The notes under the pieces: generated by a model
Told to the model about the DNA's origin: nothing
What the model saw: the letters and a program-made list of their open reading frames with translations, nothing else
The model's database searches: none
Shown here: piece by piece, positions 28,295 through 37,053 of the stretch
Position numbering within the stretch: the stretch's first letter is position 1
Layout: the number at the start of each line of letters is the position of its first letter
Position numbers and translations under genes: made by a program
Source: Silicimonas sp.
Lineage (GTDB): Bacteria; Pseudomonadota; Alphaproteobacteria; Rhodobacterales; Rhodobacteraceae
NCBI GenBank assembly: GCA_022824315.1
Contig: JAJEAC010000188.1
Location: 1-64,000, forward strand
Direction of reading: 5' to 3'
Length of the DNA: 64,000 nt

Positions 28295-29012
28295 TTGCTT
28301 TCCGTTATACCGTTGCTGTGCTTGAACATGCTCTCGCCGCCACCGGGCATTATGGCGCACGATTCCAAGTTTCCGTATGACGCCTTGTCATGGGTGTTTT
28401 CCGGGCATCCGGCATCCACGAACATTTTCAGGTTTGCGCAGGGCCATTGGCAGATAGGTTCCGTCGCAAGTCCAAATTGTTCTGACGTTGTGCATCTTCC
28501 TGGCCATGGCAATTGGCTGCGCCGTATCAGAGAGCTTCGTTGCATTTCTGACTTTCAGAATACTGCACGGCGCTGTTGCGTCCGGCATGGTGCTGTCGCG
28601 GGCAATCGCGAGTGAAATATTTGACAAGAACGGGATGGCAAGAACCATGTCCAGGACCAATTACGGCGGGATTCCTGATCGGAAGTCTCTCGTCTGGATG
28701 GTTGCTTGGATTTGGCAAATTTCGTGCAGTTCTCCTGTCCAGCCGCCTCGCTGCCACCCTTGACCTGACCGTTTGTGTTTTCGCCCATTGCGCAGGGCGG
28801 GAATTTCCAGTGCGTCTGTTCGGAAGCACATTGCTGGTCGGATTGGGCAATGGCTTGACTTTGCCAAACGCCTGAGCGTCGATCACGCTGTACGCAGGAA
28901 TCTGGCGACCAATGCGTTCGGCATCGGTGAACTTGATGCTGCCGGCGGCAATCGTCAGCCTGATGATTTTAGTTTGGATGTCTTTCAAGGTCCAGGAACG
29001 CATTGCTGAAGA
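28295..29012 (+). pseudogene. Shattered MFS drug-efflux transporter (Bcr/CflA type)
   Basis: Pieces of one MFS protein appear in order but in different frames: an N-terminal helix region with PYDALSWVFSGHPAST (about 28295-28450), then FLAMAIGCAVSESFVAFLTF and RILHGAVASGMVLSRAIASE (about 28495-28640), then ITAGFLIGSLSSGWLLGFGK and STLLVGLGNGLTLPNA (about 28660-28875), and a final hydrophobic stretch to 29012. The GLGNGLTLPNA and HGAVASGMVLSRAI motifs are those of Bcr/CflA-like efflux pumps. At least two frameshifts and an early stop after LPNA make it nonfunctional. Confidence 0.68.
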
Positions 29013-29406
29013 TCGATGAAACTCACGCAAATTCAAACGTTTACGTGTTCATGGCAGGCGGATGCCGGACCGTTGGCGTCCGGTCGCGAGGTGCAAGCGA
29101 TCCGTCTTGACGCCATGCCGGACGCTGCAGCATAGGAGACAACAACATGACGCAGACGAGTCATCGCGCCGCGCATGGACATGCACATCAAGGAATTCGC
29201 GAAGACGCCTGCCTCGGGCATTGATGCCGACGCGACTTGCAGACATCGCCGTCATCCGATCTGGCAGAGCGGCGGTCGCCCTTCTGATCTTGCCGTTTAT
29301 CAGTCGCAATGTGCCTGTCGGCCCGAAATCGCAATCACAAGACGGTCACCGCAGCTTCATGGAACCGCTGCGAGCTTGTGGGATCGAATTCGTTTACCGG
29401 TCGATG
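29013..29406. other. Gene-free stretch between the MFS remnant and the sulfatase gene
   Basis: About 390 bases. A 119-codon plus-strand frame at 29062-29421 has no recognisable family and runs into the sulfatase gene on the other strand. No clear RNA structure beyond a weak stem near 29064-29080 was seen. Confidence 0.3.
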
Positions 29407-30933
29407 TCAGGGATCATCTGAGGATAGGTTCCCGACTCCCAGCAGGGCGCCTGCCTCGACCTCCACGGTCCACTTGCCGGCACGAACATATTGCTGTGTG
29501 GCGTCCGTGAAAGGCTGGAAGTCCCAATTGGGCGGTTTGCCCGATTGATGGCTTCGATGGATCAGCCTGCGCCGATTTTGGTCCTTGACGATTCGGGCCT
29601 TTAGCGACCGGGCGTCCCAAAGGTCCCGAGCGGCACTGGCAAGTTCAGAAAGCGTCGCAGCATGACGCGGTTCGTTTGCAAGATTCACCAACTCGTCGGG
29701 ATCCGTTTCCAGATCAAACAAGAGTGGCGGATCCGTCTCGCTGTAAAACAGCTTCATGCGTCCCTTCAGCAGCATGAAGGTCGGTTCAAACACTCCCTCG
29801 GACAAGAATTCCCCCGGAACCATCCTGGGCTGGATCGAACCGCCTCCGAGAAGTGGAACGAGCGAGGTCCCGTCTGTTTCAAGCACCTCTCCGGAAACTC
29901 CCCCAAGGTCGGCAATCGTGGGCAAAATGTCCAGAAGAGAGACGGTTTCGCTGACCCTGGCTGGGTCCAGCCGTCCTGGCGCCCAAAAGATCAAGGGCAC
30001 CCGAGCGGACCATTCAAAGAATGTCTTCTTGTAGTAGAGACCGCGCTCGCCCATCATGTCGCCATGGTCTGACGCAAAGATCACGATGGTGTTTTCGACA
30101 AGGCCGGTTTCCTCCAAGACACGCAAGATTTCCGCAATCTTGCTGTCAACATACTCGATCGAGGCATAGTATCCGTGCCTGGCATTTCGGATGACGTCGT
30201 CGCTCACTTCCGCTTCACCGACGGCGTAATGTGCATGGATGCGGGCGCTATGGGCGTCCATCTCTTCAACCTTGATTGGGGGTACCTTCGGCAAGTCAAT
30301 GTCGTCACGCGAGTACATTGACCAGAATTCAGGCCTGGCAACGTAAGGGTCGTGTGGTGAGGTGAAGGAGACTGTCAGCAGAAATGAATGCGGGTTGGCG
30401 TCTCGTGCGCGGTCATAAAGCCACCGCACCGCTTGCGCATTGACGTCATCGTCGTAGTCGATCTGCAGTGACCGATGGCAGGGTCCGGTCTCCAGCACGT
30501 TCTGCATGTCCTGAAACCGCACCTTGGCCGCCGGCTCCGCCCAGTTCGGTGTCCATCCGAAGTCCGATGGATAGATGTCGGTGGTCAGGCGCTCCTCATA
30601 GCCGTGAAGCTGATCCGGGCCCGTGAAATGCATCTTGCCGGAAAGACACGTCCGATACCCCGCCAACCGCAAATAGTGGGCGAAGGTGGGAATCGCGGCG
30701 GAAAAATCGTGAGCGTTGTCAAATCCCCCAGCCTTCGACGGCATCAGGCCCGACATCATCGATGTTCGCGACGGCCCGCACAGCGGCGAGTTGCAATAGG
30801 CGTTTTCAAATGCCACCCCCTCTGCCGCCAGCCGCGACAGCGTGGGTGCCTTGACCACTGGATGACCATAGAACGGCAGTGCCTTGGCGGACAATTGGTC
30901 CGCCATGACGAATACAATATTGGGCCTTTTCAT
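29407..30933 (-). CDS. Sulfatase, choline-sulfatase-like
   Basis: The 508-residue alkaline-phosphatase-fold enzyme starts MKRPNIVFVMADQLSAKALP. The Cys in NSPLCGPSRTSMMSG fits the CxPxR formylglycine site, which a sulfatase-modifying enzyme must convert for activity. Metal ligands sit in the N-terminal MADQ and in IVIFASDHGDMMGERGLYYK; GKMHFTGPDQLHGYEERLTT is typical of choline sulfatases (BetC). There is no signal peptide, so it acts in the cytoplasm on imported sulfate esters. It is divergent from an ABC transporter that could supply the substrate. The end WDFQPFTDATQQYVRAG also fits BetC. Other sulfate esters remain possible. Confidence 0.85.
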   Translation of the reverse strand: MKRPNIVFVMADQLSAKALPFYGHPVVKAPTLSRLAAEGVAFENAYCNSPLCGPSRTSMMSGLMPSKAGGFDNAHDFSAAIPTFAHYLRLAGYRTCLSGKMHFTGPDQLHGYEERLTTDIYPSDFGWTPNWAEPAAKVRFQDMQNVLETGPCHRSLQIDYDDDVNAQAVRWLYDRARDANPHSFLLTVSFTSPHDPYVARPEFWSMYSRDDIDLPKVPPIKVEEMDAHSARIHAHYAVGEAEVSDDVIRNARHGYYASIEYVDSKIAEILRVLEETGLVENTIVIFASDHGDMMGERGLYYKKTFFEWSARVPLIFWAPGRLDPARVSETVSLLDILPTIADLGGVSGEVLETDGTSLVPLLGGGSIQPRMVPGEFLSEGVFEPTFMLLKGRMKLFYSETDPPLLFDLETDPDELVNLANEPRHAATLSELASAARDLWDARSLKARIVKDQNRRRLIHRSHQSGKPPNWDFQPFTDATQQYVRAGKWTVEVEAGALLGVGNLSSDDP

Positions 30934-30994
30934 CGAATTCTCCAGGTATTTTGCAAATTGTTGACAGTCGACATCCGGTCGTCAATGGTCATGG
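30934..30994. promoter_or_regulatory. Short divergent promoter region, sulfatase / ABC transporter
   Basis: Only about 60 bases separate the two divergent starts, so the two promoters must overlap or lie inside coding sequence. This suggests shared control; no operator was identified. Confidence 0.4.
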
Positions 30995-31699
30995 ATGAAG
31001 TGGCGTGGATTGGGGGGAGCATTGCACGAGTGGGATTTTGCAGCGACCCTGGCAGATATGGACTTTCTGTTGCTGGGGCTTTGGAACACCATGAAAGTGT
31101 TCACCCTAGCGCTTCTATTTGGGATTCCGTTGGGACTTGGACTCGCTCTTGGACGAATGTCACGGGTTCCGATCCTGACGCAATTCTGCTCCTTCGTCAT
31201 CGAGTTTTTTCGCACCACTCCACCGCTGGTACAACTGTTCTGGTTCTTCTTCGCGCTGCCGATCTTGATCAGCGTGCAGATGACACCCTTCGTGGCATCG
31301 GTCCTGACATTCTCCATTCAATCTTCGGCATTCTTTGCCGAGATTTTTCGTGGCGGAATCAACTCGATCGATAGAGGTCAATGGGAAGCTGCAAAAGCAA
31401 TCGGAATGAACCGTCTCGCAAGCCTGCGTCGCGTCATTCTGCCGCAGGCGGTCAAGCGCATGGTTCCGGCCTTTGCGGAACGCTCGATCGAGCTCTTGAA
31501 AACGACCACGCTGATCTCGACCGTCTCTTATGCTGACCTGATGTTTCAGGCCAATGAACTGGCGTCAAAAACCTTCCGTCCGCTGGAAGTCTACACTGTC
31601 GTGGCGGTAATGTACTTCTTCCTGATCCTGGTGTTCTCGCAGCTGACGATCCTGCTGGAGCATCGCATGGCGCGCACTGGCGAAGGCACGCTGAGATAG
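30995..31699 (+). CDS. Polar amino acid-type ABC transporter permease 1
   Basis: The 234-residue inner-membrane subunit has about five helices. Marks of the HisM/GltK permease family are LLLGLWNTMKVFTLALLFG, FFRTTPPLVQLFWFFFALP, SSAFFAEIFRGGINSIDRGQ and the ATPase-contact loop EAAKAIGMNRLASLRRVILP. It is the first of four genes (two permeases, ATPase, binding protein) with very short gaps. The start at 30995 is the first in frame; a later Met cannot be excluded. Confidence 0.92.
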   Translation: MKWRGLGGALHEWDFAATLADMDFLLLGLWNTMKVFTLALLFGIPLGLGLALGRMSRVPILTQFCSFVIEFFRTTPPLVQLFWFFFALPILISVQMTPFVASVLTFSIQSSAFFAEIFRGGINSIDRGQWEAAKAIGMNRLASLRRVILPQAVKRMVPAFAERSIELLKTTTLISTVSYADLMFQANELASKTFRPLEVYTVVAVMYFFLILVFSQLTILLEHRMARTGEGTLR

Positions 31700-31708
31700 G
31701 GCAATGCA

Positions 31709-32374
31709 ATGAATTACAAGTGGAATTTCGGTTCTGTCGTCGAATACTGGGACGTCTTGCTAATAGGGCTTTGGGGCACGCTGACCATTTTTGCCGTGAC
31801 ATGCACGCTAGGCCTCGGCTTTGGGCTTGTCGTGGGCATGATGCGTTATTCCAAAAGCGGCTGGATCAACTATCCGGCAAGGGTCTTTGTCGAGATCTTC
31901 CGCAATACCCCGGTCCTTGTTCAAATCATATGGTTCTTTTTTGCGCTGCCTGTGTTGATTGGGGTTGAGATCAGCGCGTTCCTCGCAGCGGTTCTGGGCA
32001 TGACACTCAACACTATCGCATTCTCGTCAGAAGTCTATCGCGGGGGCATCCAATCGATAGAACGTGAGCAATGGGAGGCAGGCAAGTCCATTGGGATGAG
32101 ATATGATCAGACGATGCGTCGGATCATCCTGCCGCAGGCACTCAAGCGCATGCTGCCACCCCTGACCAGCCGTGGCATTGAGGTCTTCAAGATGTCCACG
32201 CTTGCCTCAGTTGTCGCGTACCCCGAGACCCTGCAACAAGCCAAACTGATCGCCTCGTACGAGTTCAATCCGATTGAAGCCTATACCGTCGTCGCACTGC
32301 TCTTCTTTCTAGTGCTTCTACCGATGGTGCAATTGACATACGTGCTTGAACGCCGTTTCGGAAAAAGTGATTAG
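31709..32374 (+). CDS. Polar amino acid-type ABC transporter permease 2
   Basis: A 221-residue relative of the preceding gene, beginning MNYKWNFGSVVEYWDVLLIG. It has EIFRNTPVLVQIIWFFFALP, AFSSEVYRGGIQSIEREQWE and the coupling loop GKSIGMRYDQTMRRIILPQA. With the first permease it should form the heterodimeric membrane channel. The gap to the previous gene is nine bases and to the ATPase gene also nine. Confidence 0.93.
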   Translation: MNYKWNFGSVVEYWDVLLIGLWGTLTIFAVTCTLGLGFGLVVGMMRYSKSGWINYPARVFVEIFRNTPVLVQIIWFFFALPVLIGVEISAFLAAVLGMTLNTIAFSSEVYRGGIQSIEREQWEAGKSIGMRYDQTMRRIILPQALKRMLPPLTSRGIEVFKMSTLASVVAYPETLQQAKLIASYEFNPIEAYTVVALLFFLVLLPMVQLTYVLERRFGKSD

Positions 32375-32383
32375 GAACCATCC

Positions 32384-33157
32384 ATGACGCCTGCCGTAGA
32401 AGTCCGTGGCCTGCATAAGCAATTCGGTGATCTAGAAGTGCTCAAGGGCATAGATTTGGACGTGATGCCTGGCGAGGCAGTAGTTCTCCTTGGCTCCAGC
32501 GGATCGGGGAAGTCGACGCTTCTGAGATGCATAAACTTCATGGAAGAGCCGACGGAGGGACGAATTCGTGTGGGCGGCAAACTGATCGGGACGGAACGCA
32601 GTGGTCGGATGACCTATCGAGAAGCGGACCTTTGCAAGCTGCGCACCCGCGTTGGGATGGTCTTCCAGCATTTCAATCTTTTTCCGCACATGAACACACT
32701 GGAAAACGTCATGGAGGGTCAGGTCATGGTGCTCGGTCGCTCCAAGGCGGAAGCGAAAGAAAATGCGATGCTGCAGCTCGCTCGCGTGGGTCTTGAGGAC
32801 AAGGCCCCGGAATACCCTGCCCGGCTTTCTGGAGGTCAGAAACAACGTGTCGCGATCGCACGAGCCTTGGCGATGGACCCCGAAGTCATGCTGTTCGACG
32901 AAGTGACCTCAGCCCTTGATCCTGAATTGGTGGGCGAAGTATTGAAAGCGATGCGGCAACTTGCAGAGGAAGGCATGACGATGGTCTGCGTCACGCACGA
33001 GATTGGCTTTGCCTATCATGTCGCCAACAAGGTCTGTTTCTTGCACGACGGCCAGATTCTCGAAGAAGGAGCGCCTCAAATGGTGCTGAAGTCGCCTGAG
33101 ACTGCGCGGGTGCGCGACTTCCTCGAAGGCCATTCACTCTTTAGACTTCCAGACTGA
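32384..33157 (+). CDS. Polar amino acid-type ABC transporter ATP-binding protein
   Basis: The 257-residue ATPase has Walker A in LLGSSGSGKSTLLRCINFME, a Q-loop in VGMVFQHFNLFPHMNTLENV, the signature YPARLSGGQKQRVAIARALA, Walker B VMLFDEVTSALDPEL (acidic residue Glu) and the switch His in VCVTHEIGFAYHVANKV. It powers uptake by the two permeases. The HisP/GlnQ-like sequence agrees with amino-acid-type substrates. Confidence 0.96.
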   Translation: MTPAVEVRGLHKQFGDLEVLKGIDLDVMPGEAVVLLGSSGSGKSTLLRCINFMEEPTEGRIRVGGKLIGTERSGRMTYREADLCKLRTRVGMVFQHFNLFPHMNTLENVMEGQVMVLGRSKAEAKENAMLQLARVGLEDKAPEYPARLSGGQKQRVAIARALAMDPEVMLFDEVTSALDPELVGEVLKAMRQLAEEGMTMVCVTHEIGFAYHVANKVCFLHDGQILEEGAPQMVLKSPETARVRDFLEGHSLFRLPD

Positions 33158-33180
33158 GCAACCAACAAGGAGGTATCACC

Positions 33181-34023
33181 GTGAAAAACTTGCTCAAGAA
33201 CTTCATGGGGGTCGCCGCGGCGCTGGCCGCGTTGACCCTTTCCACCGCCATGGCACACGCCCAGTCGACTTGGGACGCAATCCAAGAACGCGGGACATTG
33301 CGAATCGGTGTCACGCAAGCCCCGCCATGGTTCACCAAGGACGTCCGGACAGGCGAATGGACCGGTGGGCTTGGCATCACGCTTGGCCAGAAGATGGCCG
33401 AAGCGCTGGAAGTCGAGCTTGAAACGGTCGAAGTGACTTGGGGCACTTCAATCGCAGCACTTCAGTCGAACAAGATCGACTTGATGTATTTCCTTTCGCC
33501 TACTGCCTCACGCGCAAGAACCGTCGACTTTACGCGCAGCCCGGTGGTCTTCCTGTCGCAGGCAGTTCTTGCTGCCGAAGGTGTGGATGCCTCGACATGG
33601 GAAGGACTGAACAATGGAGATACAAGCATCTCTGTCCCGCAGGCAACATCGATGGACCAGTTCCTGACACGCATGGCGTCGAACGCCGACATCCAGCGGT
33701 TTCCGGACAACGCTGCCTCGATCGCCGCGTTCCAGTCGGGCCGGGTGGACGCGGTTTCTTTGATGCTGCCGCCGCTCTTGTCGGCGCGACAAAAGCTGGG
33801 CCAAGGGGTAATCTCGGTGCCAACCCCTGCGTTCACCGCACCCGCCAATGTTGCCGTACGCCGGGAAGACGACAAGACTTGGCGCGACTGGCTCGATACC
33901 ACGGTTTTCTTTTGGTATGAGACCGGTCGCATTCAGGGATGGTACGAGGACTTCCTGGTTGAATTCGGCGTCGATCCCAACGACAGCCCGCCCATGCAGC
34001 GCGAACTGCTGTTTATGCGTTGA
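33181..34023 (+). CDS. ABC transporter substrate-binding protein, family 3
   Basis: The 280-residue periplasmic protein starts at a GTG with an AAGGAGG site and has a Sec signal peptide ending near AMAHAQS. The mature protein begins WDAIQERGTLRIGVTQAPPW and contains EVTWGTSIAALQSNKIDLMY and SRARTVDFTRSPVV, the family 3 (amino-acid-type) solute-binding fold. The ligand is not evident. Its operon faces away from a choline-sulfatase-like gene and towards the hyu operon, so a sulfate ester or an N-substituted amino acid is possible. Confidence 0.9.
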   Translation: MKNLLKNFMGVAAALAALTLSTAMAHAQSTWDAIQERGTLRIGVTQAPPWFTKDVRTGEWTGGLGITLGQKMAEALEVELETVEVTWGTSIAALQSNKIDLMYFLSPTASRARTVDFTRSPVVFLSQAVLAAEGVDASTWEGLNNGDTSISVPQATSMDQFLTRMASNADIQRFPDNAASIAAFQSGRVDAVSLMLPPLLSARQKLGQGVISVPTPAFTAPANVAVRREDDKTWRDWLDTTVFFWYETGRIQGWYEDFLVEFGVDPNDSPPMQRELLFMR

Positions 34024-34055
34024 ATGTGCCCTCATGGGGCGGAGTCATCCGCCCC

Positions 34056-34265
34056 ATGGCTTCAATAGAGTGCCAAGCATTGTCGATTGGCGAATTCCGT
34101 CCGCTGCCCCTGGGCGAACAGGTCCGTGACGTGCTGAGGGACCGGACAATTTCGGGCGAACCGGACCTTGGCGCACAACCGACGGAAACCGATCTGGCAA
34201 GCAGGCCGAAAGCCAGCCGTAGTCCCTTTCGCGAAGCAATGAACGCTTCCGCAGGACGTGTGATC
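34056..34265 (+). pseudogene. GntR-family regulator, N-terminal remnant
   Basis: After the binding-protein gene, one frame reads RPLPLGEQVRDVLRDRTISG and DLASRPKASRSPFREAMN, the winged helix-turn-helix of a GntR regulator. Normal spacing residues are replaced by Pro (RPKASRSPF) and the frame ends soon after, with no ligand-binding domain before the convergent SDR gene. It is probably what is left of the regulator of this transport and catabolic cluster. Confidence 0.6.
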
Positions 34266-34351
34266 AAGTCGAATTCACCTATCCCGGCTCGATTCTGCAG
34301 AGTCCGAAACATCGCCGGACCCCACCATCACCGCACATCCCAACGGGTGCT

Positions 34352-35053
34352 TCAGACCGATCGCGTGATCCCGCCGTCCACGCGGATGTTCTGGCCCGTG
34401 ATATACGCTCCGGCCTCCGAAGCTAGGAACGCCACGACCCCGCCGACCTCCGTGAGCGACTTTCCGTAACGCCCCATCGGGATCTTCTCCCGAAACTCTT
34501 CCTTTTCGGGGAGACTGTCGATGAAGCCTGGCAAGATGTTGTTCATGCGGATGTTCTCTGCTGCATACCTGTCGGAGAAAAGCTTGCAGAACGACGCCAG
34601 ACCGGCCCGCATGACACCGCTTGTCGGGAACACCGGACTCGGCTCGAACGCGGCAAAGGTCGAGATGTTGATGATGCTTCCTCCGCCCTGGGCCTGCATG
34701 ATTGGCGTCACAAGCCGCGTCGGGCGTACGGCGCCCAGGAAGTAGACCTCCATTCCCTCGTGCCAATCGCCGTCAGTCAGTTCGAGGATGTCCGCGCGTG
34801 GCCCGTGGCCTGCCGAGTTCACCAGCACGTCGATGCGGCCCCACTCGTTCATGGCGGCATCGACAAGCCGCTGCAGGTCGGCGTCCTCGCGGTTCGATCC
34901 TGTCACGCCCACTCCATCGAGCTCCTTCGCAAGCGCCTCCCCCTTTCCTGATGAGGAGAGTATCCCCACGTTGAAGCCGCTTGCGGCCAGGGCGCGAGCG
35001 CTGTCCGCACCCATGCCGCTTCCACCTGCCGTGATAAGCGCGGTTCTTGTCAT
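34352..35053 (-). CDS. SDR-family protein lacking the usual Tyr/Lys catalytic pair
   Basis: A 233-residue short-chain dehydrogenase fold: MTRTALITAGGSGMGADSAR is the nucleotide-binding start, DVLVNSAGHGPR the central motif, IINISTFAAFEP keeps the catalytic Ser region, and ILPGFIDSLP and TGQNIRVDGGI close the fold. Where YxxxK is expected the sequence reads FPTSG, so both the Tyr and the Lys are absent. It may bind NAD(P) without classical chemistry, or use a variant mechanism. It is the last gene of the hyuA-hyuB operon, 14 bases after the aldolase gene. Confidence 0.85.
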   Translation of the reverse strand: MTRTALITAGGSGMGADSARALAASGFNVGILSSSGKGEALAKELDGVGVTGSNREDADLQRLVDAAMNEWGRIDVLVNSAGHGPRADILELTDGDWHEGMEVYFLGAVRPTRLVTPIMQAQGGGSIINISTFAAFEPSPVFPTSGVMRAGLASFCKLFSDRYAAENIRMNNILPGFIDSLPEKEEFREKIPMGRYGKSLTEVGGVVAFLASEAGAYITGQNIRVDGGITRSV

Positions 35054-35067
35054 TGCATTCTCCCTTG

Positions 35068-35841
35068 TCAGTCAACTCCATCCTTCACTGCGGCAAGAAG
35101 CGCGTCAGCGCCGCGCGCAAGGACCGATGTGTCCGTTCCGCAAGCCACGAAGGTGAAGCCCTCGTTCAGGAGTTCCGCCGCAAGCCCCGCGTCCAGGACC
35201 AGCGTACCGACGGGCTTGCCGGCCTCCTGCACGGCGCCAGCGGCCGCGCGGACCAGTTCCCAGACTTCCGGCGCCATGGGCCGCCCCAACTTGCCGATGT
35301 CCGCCGCAATGTCGGCGGGGCCGAAGAATATTCCGGAGACCCCGTCGATTCCCGCGATTTCGGCGGCCTGTTCCATCGCCGCACGCGTTTCCAGCTGGAG
35401 AAGTACGGTGGTTTCGGCCTCGACGCGCTGGACATAGTCCGTCACGCGCCCGAACTTCGTTGCGCGGGTCGAACCCGCAACGCCCCTTACGCCTCGCGGC
35501 GGATAGCGGGTTGCGGCGACTGCCTGACGCGCCTCTTCGACGGACTGGATCATCGGGAAGAGGAGGCCTGGCGCACCGATGTCTAGCATCCGCTTAACGG
35601 CCACGGGGTCGTTCCATTCCACGCGCACGATCGGCGTCGTGCCGTAGGGAGCAAACGCCTGCAGCTGACCGAGAACGCTGAAATAGTCGCCGGGGCTGTG
35701 CTCCGTGTCGATCAGCGCCCAATCATAGCCCGAAGGAGCCACGACCTCGGCGGCAAGATTGCTCCCCAAGTTGATCCAGATCCCGACCTGCCTCTCGCCG
35801 GCCGCGATCGCGTGCGTGAACCGGTTTCGCTCATACTCCAT
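35068..35841 (-). CDS. HpcH/HpaI-family aldolase
   Basis: The 257-residue class II aldolase has GYDWALIDTEHSPGDYFSVL, PIVRVEWNDPVAVKRMLDIG, GLLFPMIQSVEEARQAVAAT, VLLQLETRAAMEQAAEIAGI and GIFFGPADIAADIGKLGRP. The Glu of LQLETR and the Asp of GPADIAAD bind the divalent metal. Family members split 4-hydroxy-2-oxo acids into pyruvate and an aldehyde. In this operon it may act on the keto acid left after the FAD enzyme. Its start abuts the stop of the FAD oxidoreductase gene. Confidence 0.92.
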   Translation of the reverse strand: MEYERNRFTHAIAAGERQVGIWINLGSNLAAEVVAPSGYDWALIDTEHSPGDYFSVLGQLQAFAPYGTTPIVRVEWNDPVAVKRMLDIGAPGLLFPMIQSVEEARQAVAATRYPPRGVRGVAGSTRATKFGRVTDYVQRVEAETTVLLQLETRAAMEQAAEIAGIDGVSGIFFGPADIAADIGKLGRPMAPEVWELVRAAAGAVQEAGKPVGTLVLDAGLAAELLNEGFTFVACGTDTSVLARGADALLAAVKDGVD

Positions 35842-37053
35842 TCAGATTACCGCCCTTTCGAAAATTGGGGCATTCTTCACGATCCGCTCATAGTTGAAAA
35901 GCGCCAGATCCAACGCCCTGTATTCCCCGTAGGTCAGCCACTCCGCCGTGCCGCGGCCCATTGCCGGCGACTGTTGCAGGCCGTGGCCCGAAAACCCGTT
36001 CAGGAAGATGAAGTTGCCGACCTCGGGATGCGGACCCATGATCGCGTTCTGGTCAAACGTGTTGTAGGCGTAGTGACCTGCCCATTCGCTCGTTACCTTG
36101 ATGGACTCGAACGCGGGGATGCGGGTTGCCAATGTCGGCCAGATAAAGTCCTGCCACAATGAATGATCCATCGCGAAATCGCCGTAATCCACCGCAGGAT
36201 CATGATCGGAGTGTCCGCCGGCCAGATATGTGCCGCCGCCGCTTTCGCGTACGTGAACGCCCGACGGGTCGATGGTCAGCGGCAGTTCCTGTTCAAGCGG
36301 CCTCTCGGCGGAGAAAATCCAGGAGAAGCGCTTTCGCGGCTCGACCGGCACCTCGAGGCCGGCCATGGCCGCCGTACGCGAAGCGCGCGGTCCCGACGCG
36401 TTCACGACCTGTCCGCAGGCAACCACCTCGCCCGACTTCAGCGTGACACTCTCGACGCGTCCACCCGAGCGTGTCATTGCGACCACCTCGTTCTCGACAT
36501 ATTCGACGCCCCGTTCGCGCGCGCTCCGACGAAGCCAGTCGAAGACCGTCGGTCCGTCCCAATAGCCCTCGTCGACCGTGTTGATCGATCCAAGCAAGAT
36601 GTCTTCGACATTGTAGAACGGATAGGTCGCCTTGATTTCGTCGGCGCTCATCAGGACAGTCCCGGCACCCGCCGCACGCTGAACCTCGAGATTTGCCCGA
36701 AGTACGTCGGCGAACCTCTCGGTATCGGCAAGATACATGTAGCCGTGGCAGCGCAGCAGGATCTCCGGCACCCGCTCGTCGCCCCCAAGGTAGCTCCTGA
36801 AGTTCTTTACGAACTCCGCCGCAAACTGGCTGATCCGAACGTTCAGATCCTCCGAGAACTGCTGGCGCATGCAGGAGTTGGTGTGCGCGGTCGAGCAGGC
36901 TTCGTAGGTCGTGTCGCGCTCGACCACGAGAACGCGACCGTCAAAGTCCGGGCATTCGGTCAGGAACCAGGCAGTGGACGACCCCATCATCGCCCCGCCG
37001 ACGATCACGACGTCATAGGTCGAATGCGTGGGCGCCTCGGCGATCACGGCCAT
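35842..37053 (-). CDS. FAD-dependent oxidoreductase (DAO/sarcosine oxidase-like)
   Basis: The 403-residue flavoprotein has the FAD-binding motif YDVVIVGGAMMGSSTAWFL near the N-terminus, followed by VERDTTYEACSTAHTNSCMR. The C-terminal SGHGLQQSPAMGRGTAEWLT closes the FAD site. It belongs to the D-amino acid oxidase superfamily, which oxidises secondary or primary amines to imines. Between the hydantoinase subunits and an aldolase it probably oxidises an amino or N-methyl amino acid released by HyuAB. It abuts both neighbours with no gap, a clear operon arrangement. Confidence 0.9.
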   Translation of the reverse strand: MAVIAEAPTHSTYDVVIVGGAMMGSSTAWFLTECPDFDGRVLVVERDTTYEACSTAHTNSCMRQQFSEDLNVRISQFAAEFVKNFRSYLGGDERVPEILLRCHGYMYLADTERFADVLRANLEVQRAAGAGTVLMSADEIKATYPFYNVEDILLGSINTVDEGYWDGPTVFDWLRRSARERGVEYVENEVVAMTRSGGRVESVTLKSGEVVACGQVVNASGPRASRTAAMAGLEVPVEPRKRFSWIFSAERPLEQELPLTIDPSGVHVRESGGGTYLAGGHSDHDPAVDYGDFAMDHSLWQDFIWPTLATRIPAFESIKVTSEWAGHYAYNTFDQNAIMGPHPEVGNFIFLNGFSGHGLQQSPAMGRGTAEWLTYGEYRALDLALFNYERIVKNAPIFERAVI

